DNA of 64,000 nucleotides from Acidipropionibacterium thoenii DSM 20276 (GTDB taxonomy: Bacteria; Actinomycetota; Actinomycetes; Propionibacteriales; Propionibacteriaceae), in assembly GCF_000423445.1 (NCBI RefSeq), contig NZ_AUHZ01000014.1, forward strand, positions 1 through 64,000, in the 5' to 3' direction. This document shows, piece by piece, positions 9,501 through 17,933 of this stretch (within the stretch, counting starts at the first letter, position 1; each line of letters opens with the position of its first letter). The notes beneath the pieces were generated by a model. It did not search any database, was not told the origin of the DNA, and worked only from the letters and a program-made list of their open reading frames with translations. Both the position numbers and the translations under genes were made by a program.

Positions 9501-10255
9501 TCGGTGCCCTGGGCACCGTCATAGGTGTGGAACTCGTCGAGGACGAGGTACTGGAGGCTGTCGGCGGACTCAGCCCAGATGCGTTGGTCCGCGGGGCGCA
9601 GCAGTAGTTGGTCGAGCATCTTGTAGTTGGTGAGCAGGATGTCGGGCGGGTCCGAGCGGATCGCCTCGCGGCTCGTGATGATCCCCTCGGCGCTCATGGT
9701 GGTCCGCTGGTGGGTCTGGTCCCCGGTGTAGATCGCGGCGGTGACCCCGGCCCAGGGGTTCTCCGCGGCCCGGTCGCCGGGGGCGCAGATGGTGCTGGCC
9801 AGCCGGGATGCCTGGTCGGTGGCCAGGGCATTCATCGGGTAGAGGAAGAGGGCTTTGACGCCGCGCTGGCCGGCGCGTCGGGCCCGGGCGGCGTGGTCGA
9901 GGACCGGGTAGGTGAAAGCCTCGGTCTTGCCCGACCCGGTGCCGGTGGTGATGAGGGTCGGCAGCGGACGGTGGTGGGCGGAGTTGAGCCTGGCGAAGGC
10001 GGCGGCCTGGTGTCCGTAGGGGGTGAACTTGTCGGGCACCCAGGACAGGCCCTCGACGGAGCGCCGCGGGGCCGGCTGGAAGGGCAGGCTGGTGCGGATG
10101 TACGGCCCCTTGAACAGGCCATCGGTGGGGTCGCTGAGGAACGCCTTGAGAGCGGTCTGCGCATCCCCGTCAGCCAGCGCGAAGGTCGTGGTGAGGTACT
10201 CCTCCAGCCGGTTCTGGAGGGCCCTGGCCTCGCGGGGTGGCAGCAACTCGCTCAT
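3518..10255 (-). CDS. Giant DISARM-like helicase: DrmA-DrmB-like fusion with DUF1998 cysteine region and nuclease-like tail
   Basis: 2,245 residues. The first RecA lobe has Walker A TTGTGSGKT (103-111) and DEFH (240-243). A long insertion holds CxxC pairs (YCRHCG, RCPSCQ). The second lobe has TPTLEMGIDIGDL and YLQRVGRAGR near 1150. Further CxxC pairs (FCPQCG, ECPRCG) precede a DUF1998-like block around 1600-1790 with LHDEVPGGTGYLAKL and CECQ...CHRC, as in MrfA/YprA and DrmB. Near 1890-1960 come VRPDFRLFG and VEIFTDGLRYH, which resemble a PD-(D/E)XK fold but lack an obvious catalytic lysine. Canonical DISARM uses separate DrmA (helicase) and DrmB (DUF1998) proteins, so this looks like both in one chain. 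DruE of Druantia and MrfA-type repair helicases are alternatives. The start ATG overlaps the methylase stop by 4 bases. Confidence 0.78.
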   Translation of the reverse strand: MSELLPPREARALQNRLEEYLTTTFALADGDAQTALKAFLSDPTDGLFKGPYIRTSLPFQPAPRRSVEGLSWVPDKFTPYGHQAAAFARLNSAHHRPLPTLITTGTGSGKTEAFTYPVLDHAARARRAGQRGVKALFLYPMNALATDQASRLASTICAPGDRAAENPWAGVTAAIYTGDQTHQRTTMSAEGIITSREAIRSDPPDILLTNYKMLDQLLLRPADQRIWAESADSLQYLVLDEFHTYDGAQGTDVAMLLRRLGLTLKSYWSPPGDTPQDHDTQQGQRDLSPSVHTAEEWARPLGRITPVGTSATLGGGSETGRQQMVDFATTIFGEPFDTDCVVTESRKAIDEWAHGVGSKAKKVTLRPMTITTSGARQIHDAAERAGGDAAAICQAVLQGMYEPEDPHASSGDSGSEVPDASTDRAGSHDHVHDRLLALAAAHPFIRSLITRTTEATHIDRLADDKELFPGEGTDPDAHDHRVLFLLDLVSALAHLRAQPDRDAISTETHLWIRELSRIDREASTEVRYHWSDDGVPAGSGDDFTAASLAWFPAVYCRHCGRSGWGVQLANTGADLTANDDHIRTGHASHSNRFRALISATREAEQEEAESGGEHDSRLMWFDTLARHFSSRRPEADDPAYRNGSVIPVLMLTGEDADDQSRDDRCPSCQQRDGIRFLGSAIATLLSVTMSNLFGSPTINPGEKKALVFADSVQDAAHHAGFISARSHSITLRAVLRNGLGDEHLNLNELTDRVLELARDDVFKRYRILPVELASNPENAEFWTSSSWSGIHSGLRNRVRRRLLFDAIMEFGLSSHFGRTLERTGSAWAHVGTESGTELGAIAQQVLADLNQDRMDEPLADLSQQVRVRWVRGVLERMRSQGAIDHEWFDRFIDHDGQRYFLWGGRTPTQRTGGMPAFPTGRAAPGFPYTGGGRTPRARRDRRSDTMLLDPVTDSQSWYADWTRRVLGVPSRLGGVLAKDLLVRLAAAGVVASVRTGTGDHTVYKIRADHVIVGVADAQDVATGRILLRCDVCRTPYPGSPDTVADLRDGPCLSSRCPGHLRPEAGDPDNAYRHLYESSDMRRVVSREHTSLLSNQTRAEYEEAFKRGSTDPAAPNVLVATPTLEMGIDIGDLSAVFLAGLPRRVANYLQRVGRAGRLTGNSLDMAYVRGRGEFLPRLGEPESLINGEVQPPATYLSAEEILKRQYLAHIADGMARDDIEKHHPRSIGEAMNSQPGEYLGDLVRAAEQPGRLAAFLATFDGRVDEAARETLKAWADPGSAPGSSDLAALVHGAAQSWHHEQEALRYRKDQIMSVLEELDQRATVTRASDDVDQLQAATAELALVEGQLDRSDERTDDTAERRAEQRTATSALRQVNREIAETGTEYWISTLERVGLFPNYTLLDDSVTLDVAMSWFNPDTGAYEHEPVSYQRGSAIALRDFAPGSTFYAHGYAVRIDSVDLGPDAQEIRNWVFCPQCGYGKDLTESGVEETITECPRCGTPGIGDSGNRMEVVEFKKASANVNRDSCRITDSSDERVNANYTMVLTADVDEARIAHQWFVEGSEFGAKLVNGMTLRWLNLGKRQEQGSERMIAGDSYIAPLFRVCEGCGHLDTQSRANSRAEHAPWCQYRDAPEEHNRAIALSRTLTTQGVLLPLPWSITTGDSFAIPSLAAAVLMGLRSEFGGSPDHIGVEAVADPTAPGETPQQSLLLHDEVPGGTGYLAKLANPRDVWQMLYSAWRRVHDCECQAEGRLACHRCLLPYASPQSVPHISRMAAERHLRVLLTGSVDGPEPTEEMAWKRTDAAVATDPSDESALEQRFRVEVRAGLEGVATVHEVPGPTGNVMTVSAGNRQFRIQPQVDVLGVRPDFRLFGSGIPQVEIFTDGLRYHATREHNRVADDAQKRAALRLGGDQVLAITMADCEQEAARRASGGSRVAPPAWLNEQITGPLRTQFGFSQDAADALTSGPFAFLAYVVSGGSQADLRRFSNAVPAYFMITAGNSGARRVYLDEAMPLPETAAGLICGQPAVPSQTSGGFWWHRGEVGVLVDAQNVMNMRICVVLDDRTASLGSDTFADSWRLWLQISNALIARTPDDTHLVTVEAVRASRSAAAVLSSQAGALAAAGSSELSGGPVLTGGGTPSRARADIMVSDPAIPVELVGQWQAVLGNVDKSVAPLVRQLADAGVSVPESGEEVAGIPTDLSWPSEKIVVVVEPEEGDAEELQHEGWRLVPAEVKAIVKAVRGTDG

Positions 10256-13200
10256 GACACGCTCTTCTCCTCGGCGTCGACTGACCCCTCAGCTCTCATG
10301 AGGGCCAGACGCCCTTCGAACTCCTGGTAGGCGGCCGTCATGTCGGCCTCACGGTCGTAGGTCTGGAAGGGCAGCTCGTAGGTGTACTCGTGGCCGGACG
10401 CATTGGTCGCGGTGCGGTCACTCCAGGAGAGGTAGTCCCCCTTCTTCTTCCAGACCTGCTGCACGCTTGTGGGAACTAACCGTCCGTTCGCGTCATAGAA
10501 GTAGTTGGTCCGGCGGCTCTGCCCGTGATCGTAGTCATAGAGCACCGCGAACTGAGTGCGGTAGACGGTGCACAGCTCCTCTGCAGGGATCCCCAGCATG
10601 AGGGCCACCAAGGCGTCGATCTCCACCAGCGCCTGCCTACGGTCGGAGTCCCGTCGGAGCGGAGTGTCCACGGACCAGTCGGGGGCCACATCGCCGAGGC
10701 CTGTGGTCGTGTGGTCCGTGGCGGTCCAGGAGTCGATGGTGAACGCCGTGTTCCAGCACTCGCCCCACAAATCGGCATAAGCGTTGGTGAGGCAATTGAG
10801 GCGCAGGGCCCGGAGGATGAGGGCAGGGATGAGGGGGTGATCGAGGGGTGGAAGAGCCAGACGCTCGAACACTCCCTGATAAATCCCGCTCTTGGGCGAT
10901 GCCCTAACTGAGAAGTCCGCAATAAGGGAACTCGCTACTCCCGTCGCCAATGTCGTCTCAAGCGCACTATTCGCCGCCATACAAAAGACACCATTAGGAT
11001 GTGCCGATCCCGGTGGAATGATCGCTGGAATAAGCGTTCTCTCGCCGGTATTGGCCGCCATGGCGCGCCACGCGATCCTGTAGTGATCTCGCGCGGGTGC
11101 GCCATCCCAGTGGGTGTAGTCGCGATCATACTTGGCACGGTCACCGGCGGGCTTGTAGGCCGTGGCGGGGATGGCGTCGGCGGCGAGGTGTTCGAGGTCA
11201 ATGGTCGACCAGTCCTCGTTGCTCTTCATGGTGGGGTTCGGCTGCTTGTAGGCCGGGTTGGCCACGTGAAGGTGCGGTCCTTGAAGGATCACATCATCCC
11301 AAGTGTCCGGCACCCCCCACCCCTGGACGAAGTATCCCTTCTTCCGGTCAATCGATTCATCCCAACCACGCGAGAAATCCAGCCCGAGTGACCCAATACG
11401 GTGTGCATGGGCCAGTCTGGCCAGCACATCGGCCACCTCCCGATTCACCGTGTACACCATTCGGGTCTGCCTGATGGGAGTGTCCTGAGATTCCAGCAAG
11501 TCACGCCAGACAGTCAGCGTCTCGTCGGTGACCCGCTGGATCCGAGATCGGTGCGGCCGGGTATCCCAGTGCCCCTGGTACTTGAATCCCGGCTCTTCGC
11601 CGTCTCCGTTGTGACGATAGGAATTCACCACCGTATCAGGATGATACAAGGCAGCCGCCTGATCGAATCCCACGGCTCTTAGGCCGCCATATAGGTTAAC
11701 ACTGAATGTCTTCTCATCTCCAATATCAAACAATTTCAACTCGTTGATGAACTGCCAATGCTCCCTAAGTCTCCCATAACAATTCTGACGAATTTTAGCT
11801 GCCCGCTCGTCCGTGAAATGGGTATCCAAGTGAATGAGCGAACTTATGCCTTTGTGCGACTGGTGGGCCCAAACCTGCGACATGAAACACCGGTACAGGT
11901 CTGGTTGGAGGCCCTCGAGCACCGGATAGTTCGCTGGATCGCCGACATATGCTGCGAGCCCCACCGTGTCGCCCGTACCGTCAAGGACCTCGTCGGCCAT
12001 GCCGGGGAGCCGGAGCGTCTTATCACGCCTTTCCCTACGCGCCGCCTCCGAGGGCTTGTGTGCCAGCATCCACCACGGGTCGCCCTCGGCCAGGAGGGCG
12101 CCCACGTCTCCACGGGGCCTCACCCACGGTGGGTTCCCGAGCTGAAGGTCGAAACCGCCACGCCCGAACACCGGCGCGAAGTCGAGCTGCCAGTGGAAGA
12201 ACCCCTGCTGACGGGCGACGCGCTGGCACACCCCCAGCCATGGATGCTCGCTCACAAGGCCAGAGACATGCGCTACCGCTCCGGCGCCCGCGAGCTCGAA
12301 GCTCTCCTGGGATGCCAGAGCTTCCCAAGCATTGGCCGGGGCCAGAGCCTCCGCCCCACTCGCCGAAGTAGTGCGATCCTTCTTGCGACGCGTCCCAAGA
12401 ATTAGTTCACAGACGACGAGCCACTCGTCACACTCTGGCGGCTTCACATCCGTAGTGAGAGGCCAGAACCACAGCGCACACCAGGCATCCATGATCAGTC
12501 GTAGCCGCTGGTAGGCGCCATCGGGATCGACGAGGCTCTCCTCGATCTGCTCGCGGGTCACATAGCTGTCGGGTGAGTCATCGGGCTCCTGGCCCCAGAG
12601 CGGGATGGTGCGCCTGGTCTGCTGCTCGGCGACCGACAACCGCCGGTAGGCCATGATCCACAGCTCCTCGACCTGGTAGCCCAGATCAACCAGCCGGTCG
12701 ACCTCCTTCTTGCTGGGCTTGCTGGTGGCACGGCGCCGCCAGGCCTTGATCTCCTTGACCCTCTCGGGGGCCAGGTTCTTCGCCTCTTTGGACTCTGCGG
12801 TCGAGCCCCATCCGGCGGCGGGCATCAGCCAGTGCGGAATCCTGCCGGCAGCGTCCGTGAGCTCGTCCGAGTCGTGCTGCACGCGGGCGGCGATGTCGGC
12901 CAGTGGCACATCGGTGGGTGGGGCGGTCAGCCAGGACTTGTCCATGATCTGGCTACGCCGGTACACCGCCCGCCGGGCCCCGATCAGGGAGTTGCCGCGC
13001 CGCAAGTGGAGTCCGAACCATGGCGCCTGCAGCCTTTTGGCCATCGAGGAGAGCCACAGGGTGATCTCCGCGAACTCCACGGCGGTGGCGTTGAGGTCGA
13101 CCCCGTACACCTGGTGCAGGGCGATGGAGGCCTTGACCTTCTGCAGTTCGGCCGGGTAGTCGTCCGGGTCGAGCACCACCTCCGGCCCGAGCTCCTTCTT

Positions 13201-15039
13201 CTTGCGGTCCAGGTACTGCTGGGCGAGCTGGTTGACGGCCTCGATGGCGAAGGCTCCCGACCCCATCGCGGGCTCGCAGATCGTGAGATTCAGGATGTCG
13301 TCGGCCGGCGTCGTCTCCCCGTCCTGATCGAGCAGCTCTGCCAGGGCCTGACCGACCGTGAACTTCGTGAGCACCTCTGGGGTGTAGTAAGAGGCCGACT
13401 GCTGGCGCTCCCGGCCCGAGAGCCGGAAGACGAACTCGCCTTTGGAGTAGCGGCGCGGCACCCGTTCCCCGGTGTCGGGATCCTCGATGCGCACGAAGTC
13501 CTTCGGGCCGATGTCGTCGGCGCGATCGATCGGCACCACCCACGACCCCTTGGCAGGGTTGCCATCGTGGGCCACCTCGTACAGCTCCTCGGAGGCGAAG
13601 AAGCCGGTGTAGCTCATCAGCCCCTCGTAGACCGACCCCAACTGGTTGATACCGAGCTCGACATAGCTGATGAAGCCCCGCTCGCGCCCCTTGGACTCCT
13701 TGGTGAGCAGCAGCCGCGAGAGCACTTTCTGGAGGGCCTCGTTGCCCAGGCCCACCTGATCGATGAGGGCGGTGGCCGCTGGGCGGAACAGGTCGGCGCG
13801 AAGGCTGTGGAACTGCAGGCCCTGATCGGTGGGCTGGTCGGCGTCCTGCCGGCCGTCCGGGGATTGCAGGCCATCGTGTCCCTTGTCGATGAGCCGGAAC
13901 AGCACCGCGAGGGACTCATGAATATGGGTGCCCTGGCGGGCCCGCTGGCTGGTGAGCCTCACCTGGAGCAGATCGCGCAGGCGGTCCACCGAGTATCCGG
14001 CGTCGTACTCGGGGGCGCCGACCGGCAGGATGCCGAGCTGCGGGGAGGCCTCAGCGTAAAGCAGGAAGAGGATCCGGTACAGGAACCGCAGGGCCTGCTG
14101 GGCGAGCGGCTGGGCCTGGTCATCGGGCAACGGCGGAAGACCCTGGGCGCGGCGGCGGGCGACCACCTCGTTGGCGATGATCTCGATGCTGGTGCGGACT
14201 CCCTCACGCAGATCCTCGGAGACGCCGGCGGTGTGCCGTGAGGAGTCCTCCAGGGTGCCGGACCACCAGATGGCGCCGTCGAGATCGGGAGCGAGGGACT
14301 GGGCGTCAATGCAGGTCAGGGCGGTGTCGAGCTCACCGGCGCGTTTCGTCTCGTTGCGCTCCAGGACGGTCTGCAGGTCGACGCCGAGGTAGCGGCCCTG
14401 CTGGAACCGGGAGCCCTCGGTGACCACCAGCCACCGGCCAGCCATCACCAGAGCGAAGGAGGCGGCCGGCCCGTCGCCACGAGGGGCAAAGAGCTCGGAG
14501 AGGGCCTGCGAGACGGAGATCAGCGGCTCCCCCTCCTCGAGGGGAGTCCAGGCCGTCAACAGAGTCGGGACCCTCTTGATGAACAGGTCCTCCAGGGTCT
14601 GGACCGGTGCCGCCTCGATGATGGCCAGCGGGGTCTCGGCGAGTCCGCGGGCGCCATAGCGTCGGACCGGGGTGTCCCCCTCCTGGTGGAACTCGCCGGT
14701 CTGGTAGCCGAGCACCTTCCGCAGTGCTTTGTAGAGATCCGCGGCGGCGTCCCGTACGTCGTCATCGACCAGGGTCGGCTGCTGCTGCGGCCCGGTGGTG
14801 TCGCCGTTGGTGAGCGTCTCCCCGCTGGTGGCGTCCGGGTAGAGGGCACTCATCGCGGCCAGCAGCTTGCCGCGCGCGGCGGTGAGCCGGGACCGCGAGG
14901 TGGGCTCCTCGGCGGCGTCCCACTCCTTGCGGCGATCCACCACCCGCCTGTGGAAGGTCTCGTTGGCGGCGTCGGAGGTGAAGTAGTGCTCGCTGATCCA
15001 ATCCTCCACCACACGGAGGGCGTCACTGCTGGCCATCAC
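10252..15039 (-). CDS. Eco57I/PglX-like N6-adenine DNA methyltransferase (DrmMI-like)
   Basis: 1,595 residues. S-adenosylmethionine motif I is TICEPAMGSGAF near 583-594 and the catalytic motif is NPPW at 969-972, which marks an adenine-N6 methylase of the Eco57I/PglX type. The long N-terminal part (about 1-550) and the C-terminal target-recognition region carry no nuclease motif that I can see. Flanked by a SNF2 helicase and a DUF1998 helicase, it fits DrmMI, which in class 1 DISARM marks host DNA so that the helicase complex attacks unmodified phage DNA. It overlaps both neighbours by 4 bases (ATGA), so the three proteins are probably made in fixed ratio. A PglX from BREX or a stand-alone type IIG enzyme is less likely, because no BREX partners (pglZ, brxC) and no nuclease motif are present. 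Confidence 0.85.
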   Translation of the reverse strand: MMASSDALRVVEDWISEHYFTSDAANETFHRRVVDRRKEWDAAEEPTSRSRLTAARGKLLAAMSALYPDATSGETLTNGDTTGPQQQPTLVDDDVRDAAADLYKALRKVLGYQTGEFHQEGDTPVRRYGARGLAETPLAIIEAAPVQTLEDLFIKRVPTLLTAWTPLEEGEPLISVSQALSELFAPRGDGPAASFALVMAGRWLVVTEGSRFQQGRYLGVDLQTVLERNETKRAGELDTALTCIDAQSLAPDLDGAIWWSGTLEDSSRHTAGVSEDLREGVRTSIEIIANEVVARRRAQGLPPLPDDQAQPLAQQALRFLYRILFLLYAEASPQLGILPVGAPEYDAGYSVDRLRDLLQVRLTSQRARQGTHIHESLAVLFRLIDKGHDGLQSPDGRQDADQPTDQGLQFHSLRADLFRPAATALIDQVGLGNEALQKVLSRLLLTKESKGRERGFISYVELGINQLGSVYEGLMSYTGFFASEELYEVAHDGNPAKGSWVVPIDRADDIGPKDFVRIEDPDTGERVPRRYSKGEFVFRLSGRERQQSASYYTPEVLTKFTVGQALAELLDQDGETTPADDILNLTICEPAMGSGAFAIEAVNQLAQQYLDRKKKELGPEVVLDPDDYPAELQKVKASIALHQVYGVDLNATAVEFAEITLWLSSMAKRLQAPWFGLHLRRGNSLIGARRAVYRRSQIMDKSWLTAPPTDVPLADIAARVQHDSDELTDAAGRIPHWLMPAAGWGSTAESKEAKNLAPERVKEIKAWRRRATSKPSKKEVDRLVDLGYQVEELWIMAYRRLSVAEQQTRRTIPLWGQEPDDSPDSYVTREQIEESLVDPDGAYQRLRLIMDAWCALWFWPLTTDVKPPECDEWLVVCELILGTRRKKDRTTSASGAEALAPANAWEALASQESFELAGAGAVAHVSGLVSEHPWLGVCQRVARQQGFFHWQLDFAPVFGRGGFDLQLGNPPWVRPRGDVGALLAEGDPWWMLAHKPSEAARRERRDKTLRLPGMADEVLDGTGDTVGLAAYVGDPANYPVLEGLQPDLYRCFMSQVWAHQSHKGISSLIHLDTHFTDERAAKIRQNCYGRLREHWQFINELKLFDIGDEKTFSVNLYGGLRAVGFDQAAALYHPDTVVNSYRHNGDGEEPGFKYQGHWDTRPHRSRIQRVTDETLTVWRDLLESQDTPIRQTRMVYTVNREVADVLARLAHAHRIGSLGLDFSRGWDESIDRKKGYFVQGWGVPDTWDDVILQGPHLHVANPAYKQPNPTMKSNEDWSTIDLEHLAADAIPATAYKPAGDRAKYDRDYTHWDGAPARDHYRIAWRAMAANTGERTLIPAIIPPGSAHPNGVFCMAANSALETTLATGVASSLIADFSVRASPKSGIYQGVFERLALPPLDHPLIPALILRALRLNCLTNAYADLWGECWNTAFTIDSWTATDHTTTGLGDVAPDWSVDTPLRRDSDRRQALVEIDALVALMLGIPAEELCTVYRTQFAVLYDYDHGQSRRTNYFYDANGRLVPTSVQQVWKKKGDYLSWSDRTATNASGHEYTYELPFQTYDREADMTAAYQEFEGRLALMRAEGSVDAEEKSVS

Positions 15040-17933
15040 TCACCATCCCTGCTCTGCGTTGTGGCGGTGCCCACCGGGGTGTCTGCCGGCACCGCGACCA
15101 GGAGGGGGCGGACCAGGCGACGGTCGGGTGCCATCTGGGCGATGAGCGCTCGCTCGCGCTCGACGTCGACCCTGCGCCGTTTCATGGAGCCGCGAAGCGG
15201 AAGCTGTTCGGCCTGCGCCGACCAGTTGTCCACCTGCTGGTTCCAGCCCTGGACGCGCTGTTCGGCGTCCTCCTGGGTGGCCCGGGAGACCTGCGCAAGG
15301 TACTGGCCCGCCTGCCTCACCGCCTGCGGAATGAGTTCCTGGAGGGCACCCAGATCGGCAACCGGTCCGGGGTTGTTGAGCTGCTGCCCGAATCCGACAG
15401 CCCGCAGCATCGCAGCGCTGGAGGGCGCCGGGTCGACCACCGGCTGGAACTCGTCGGGGTCGAAGATCACCGACATCCAGACCGCCGAGATCACCTGGCC
15501 GCGCTTGTTGGTGATGGTTCCGACCAGCAGCACCGTCGGGTGTATGACGCTTCCCCGCACGGCGAAGATCTCATTGCGTGACAGGGCCGACAGGCAGCGG
15601 TCGGCCGCCCAGTCGAGCACCGGATGGAGAGGCCCGAGGTAATGGGCCTCCGGCCAGGATGAACCGCTCTCGTCGTTGAGGGAGTTCTTGAGGAGGCGGT
15701 CGGCCTCCTGCCGGGTGGTGGCCAGAGTCATGGACGACAGCACGTGGCGTTGCGTGAGGTAGGAGTCCGGCAGCACCTCGAGGCGGGTCCTGAGATCGGG
15801 CGGTGGGACGAACCGCACCAAGTGCTCCTCGGGGAACCTCTGCCAGGAGATCCCTCCGGTGCCACCGTCGCCGGGGGCCTGACTCTGATTGCCGTCGTAG
15901 GCGTCGGCGACGGCCTCGCTGAGGAAGTCCACCGAGGTGCGGTAGAGCGGATCGGCCTCCGGTTCCGGCGTGGTGTCGGCCTGAGGACCGGGCTGGGAGC
16001 CGATCATGTCGAGGAATGCGGCCAGCGACTGGTGCGGGTCGGCGGCGAGATCATCAACATCCTTGACGACGGCGTCAACATCCCGGTTGTGGGCCAGCAC
16101 GTCACGGATGGTGTTCTCCTCCGCGGCGACGGAGTACTCACCCATCAGGGAGGCGGCGTCGCCCAAGGCCTTGTGCGCCTGCTCCTCCTTCTCGAGAAGC
16201 CTGGTCAGCACGTGAACATCACCGGTCCAGGACTCGGTGCTCGGCTCGAGCAGGAGGGTGGTGATCTGTGGGCGGTGACGCTGGCCGTAGCGGTCAATGC
16301 GGCCATTGCGCTGCTCGATACGAATGAGGGACCACGGAATGTCGTAGTGGATGAGCTGATGGCACTGGAGGTGCAGGTTGACTCCCTCGGAGGCGACATC
16401 GCCGGTCACCAGGACGCGGATCGGAGAGCTGGACTGTTTGAAGCTCTCGACGACCTCCTGCTGCTCGATGTCGGTCATGCCGCCGTGGAGGACCCGCACC
16501 TGGTCGTCGGTGAGCTTGAGATCCTTGATGAGCTTCCTGCGGAGCCAGTGGAGGGTGGGGACTCGTTCGGAGAAGACGACGGCCCGCTCGGAAGAGCGTC
16601 GGCCGATGGGGATCGATCGCAGGTAGCCCACCAGGGCGTCGTACTTCGCCGAGTGGTCGAAGGCGGCGTCATTGAGATCCTGGAGGGTGGCGAGGGCCCT
16701 GATCTCTGTGGGGCCGGGGAGATTCTCCGTCTTCTTGCCGGAGGGGTTCAGCCGGCTCGCGATGGTCTCGCTCAGAGCCGCCGGGGAGGAGAGAAAGGCC
16801 TTGGCGAGAGTCCAGGGGAACAGGCTGGTCCGTCCCGTGTAGGGCGAGGTGCCGGAGGCGGGGTGCAGACAGGTGTCGGCGAGCTCGGCGGCGACGGCGT
16901 CCTCGGCGGGAGAAGCGGCAATGAGCCTGTTGTCCATCGGCTGACGCTCGGCCCACTCCCCTCCCACGACGCTGGCGACCTCCTCGGAGTTGCGGTGGCG
17001 CCGGACGACGAGGCTGGCGAGATCGTCCTTGTTGAGCTCTCCGTTCGGGGAGACCGCGGTGGGCTCCAACAGCCGGATGAGTTCGGCGAAGGAGTCGGGG
17101 TTGCCGTTGTGCGGGGTGGCCGAGGCGAGGATGAGGGCGTCGGTGTTGGGAGCAAGGACGTTGGCCAGGTGGTTGTTCTTCGACGACGAGTTGGTGACAT
17201 TGTGCGACTCGTCGATCACCACGGCGTCCCAGTGGTGGTGGCGCAGGTCGTGGGCGAAGCGGTCCTGCTTGAGGGTGTCGATCGAGATGATGACCCGCTT
17301 GTAGAAGGTGAAGGGATTGCGGTTGGCGGGGATCTTCTGGCGGACCCGCTGGACGCCCAGGGAGTCCAGGCGCACGAAGGGGATGTCGAAGCGGCACCAC
17401 ATCTCGTTCTGGGTCTGCTCCAGGACGTGACGAGGGCACACGATGAGGATTCGCTCACCTCGTCCACGCCGGATGAGCTCGGAGAGGATCATGCCGATCT
17501 CAAGGGTCTTGCCGAGCCCGACGGCGTCTGCCAGGAGGATTCTTGTGCGGAGACGGGACGGATCGAGAGCCTTCTCAACGGCCGAGATCTGGTACGGCAG
17601 GGAGTCAGCGAGAGCGCCCCTGGCGACCGTCAGACTGGGGTCGCTGAGAGGGGTGGACGTGGACCTGATGGTCGACTCGAGCCAGAGGCGGGCCTTGCGG
17701 TAGTGGGAGGAGCCGTCGGCGATGACCTTGGCGTCACGGGGATCCAGCGCGGTGGCGTCGGTGTCGATCGAGGGATAGAAGCTCGCGGTGGTGCCGCGAA
17801 CCAGTTCGGAGGTGCCGATGACATGGAGGAGTTGGCCGTCAGAAGTCTGGTCGACGGCGGTGACCAGCCACTCCTCATCCCGGACCAGGACAATTGAGCC
17901 CGGCGCGACATTGAGGTCGGTGGCGACGGTCAT
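15036..17933 (-). CDS. SNF2-family helicase, first gene of the defence operon (DrmD-like)
   Basis: 965 residues. Walker A is ADAVGLGKT (135-143), the DEAH-type box is DESH (241-244), motif III is ILASATPHNG, and motif VI is IEQRNGRIDRYGQ near 545. These are the SNF2/RapA-like helicase signatures found in DrmD. The N-terminal 100 residues form a small beta-rich region (LNVAPGSIVLVRDEEWLV) and the C-terminal third is unassigned. The start at 17933 has GGGGAG about ten bases upstream. The protein is expected to translocate on double-stranded DNA. DrmD together with DrmMI defines class 1 DISARM, which supports reading the operon as a DISARM relative. The long open frame on the opposite strand is a codon-bias shadow. 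Confidence 0.85.
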   Translation of the reverse strand: MTVATDLNVAPGSIVLVRDEEWLVTAVDQTSDGQLLHVIGTSELVRGTTASFYPSIDTDATALDPRDAKVIADGSSHYRKARLWLESTIRSTSTPLSDPSLTVARGALADSLPYQISAVEKALDPSRLRTRILLADAVGLGKTLEIGMILSELIRRGRGERILIVCPRHVLEQTQNEMWCRFDIPFVRLDSLGVQRVRQKIPANRNPFTFYKRVIISIDTLKQDRFAHDLRHHHWDAVVIDESHNVTNSSSKNNHLANVLAPNTDALILASATPHNGNPDSFAELIRLLEPTAVSPNGELNKDDLASLVVRRHRNSEEVASVVGGEWAERQPMDNRLIAASPAEDAVAAELADTCLHPASGTSPYTGRTSLFPWTLAKAFLSSPAALSETIASRLNPSGKKTENLPGPTEIRALATLQDLNDAAFDHSAKYDALVGYLRSIPIGRRSSERAVVFSERVPTLHWLRRKLIKDLKLTDDQVRVLHGGMTDIEQQEVVESFKQSSSPIRVLVTGDVASEGVNLHLQCHQLIHYDIPWSLIRIEQRNGRIDRYGQRHRPQITTLLLEPSTESWTGDVHVLTRLLEKEEQAHKALGDAASLMGEYSVAAEENTIRDVLAHNRDVDAVVKDVDDLAADPHQSLAAFLDMIGSQPGPQADTTPEPEADPLYRTSVDFLSEAVADAYDGNQSQAPGDGGTGGISWQRFPEEHLVRFVPPPDLRTRLEVLPDSYLTQRHVLSSMTLATTRQEADRLLKNSLNDESGSSWPEAHYLGPLHPVLDWAADRCLSALSRNEIFAVRGSVIHPTVLLVGTITNKRGQVISAVWMSVIFDPDEFQPVVDPAPSSAAMLRAVGFGQQLNNPGPVADLGALQELIPQAVRQAGQYLAQVSRATQEDAEQRVQGWNQQVDNWSAQAEQLPLRGSMKRRRVDVERERALIAQMAPDRRLVRPLLVAVPADTPVGTATTQSRDGE

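Noticed and set aside
12832-14241. Long open frame (469 codons) on the plus strand opposite the methylase gene
   Set aside because: It is antisense to a gene with clear methylase motifs. High GC removes stop codons from the opposite frame, and the product is Gly/Arg/Val-rich without any recognised domain.
10252-15039. BREX system (pglX-like methylase)
   Set aside because: No pglZ, brxC, brxA, brxB or brxL gene is present beside it; the partners are SNF2 and DUF1998 helicases.
15744-17897. Long open frame (717 codons) on the plus strand opposite the SNF2 helicase gene
   Set aside because: Same shadow effect. The product is a glycine/valine/aspartate-rich sequence with no family pattern.
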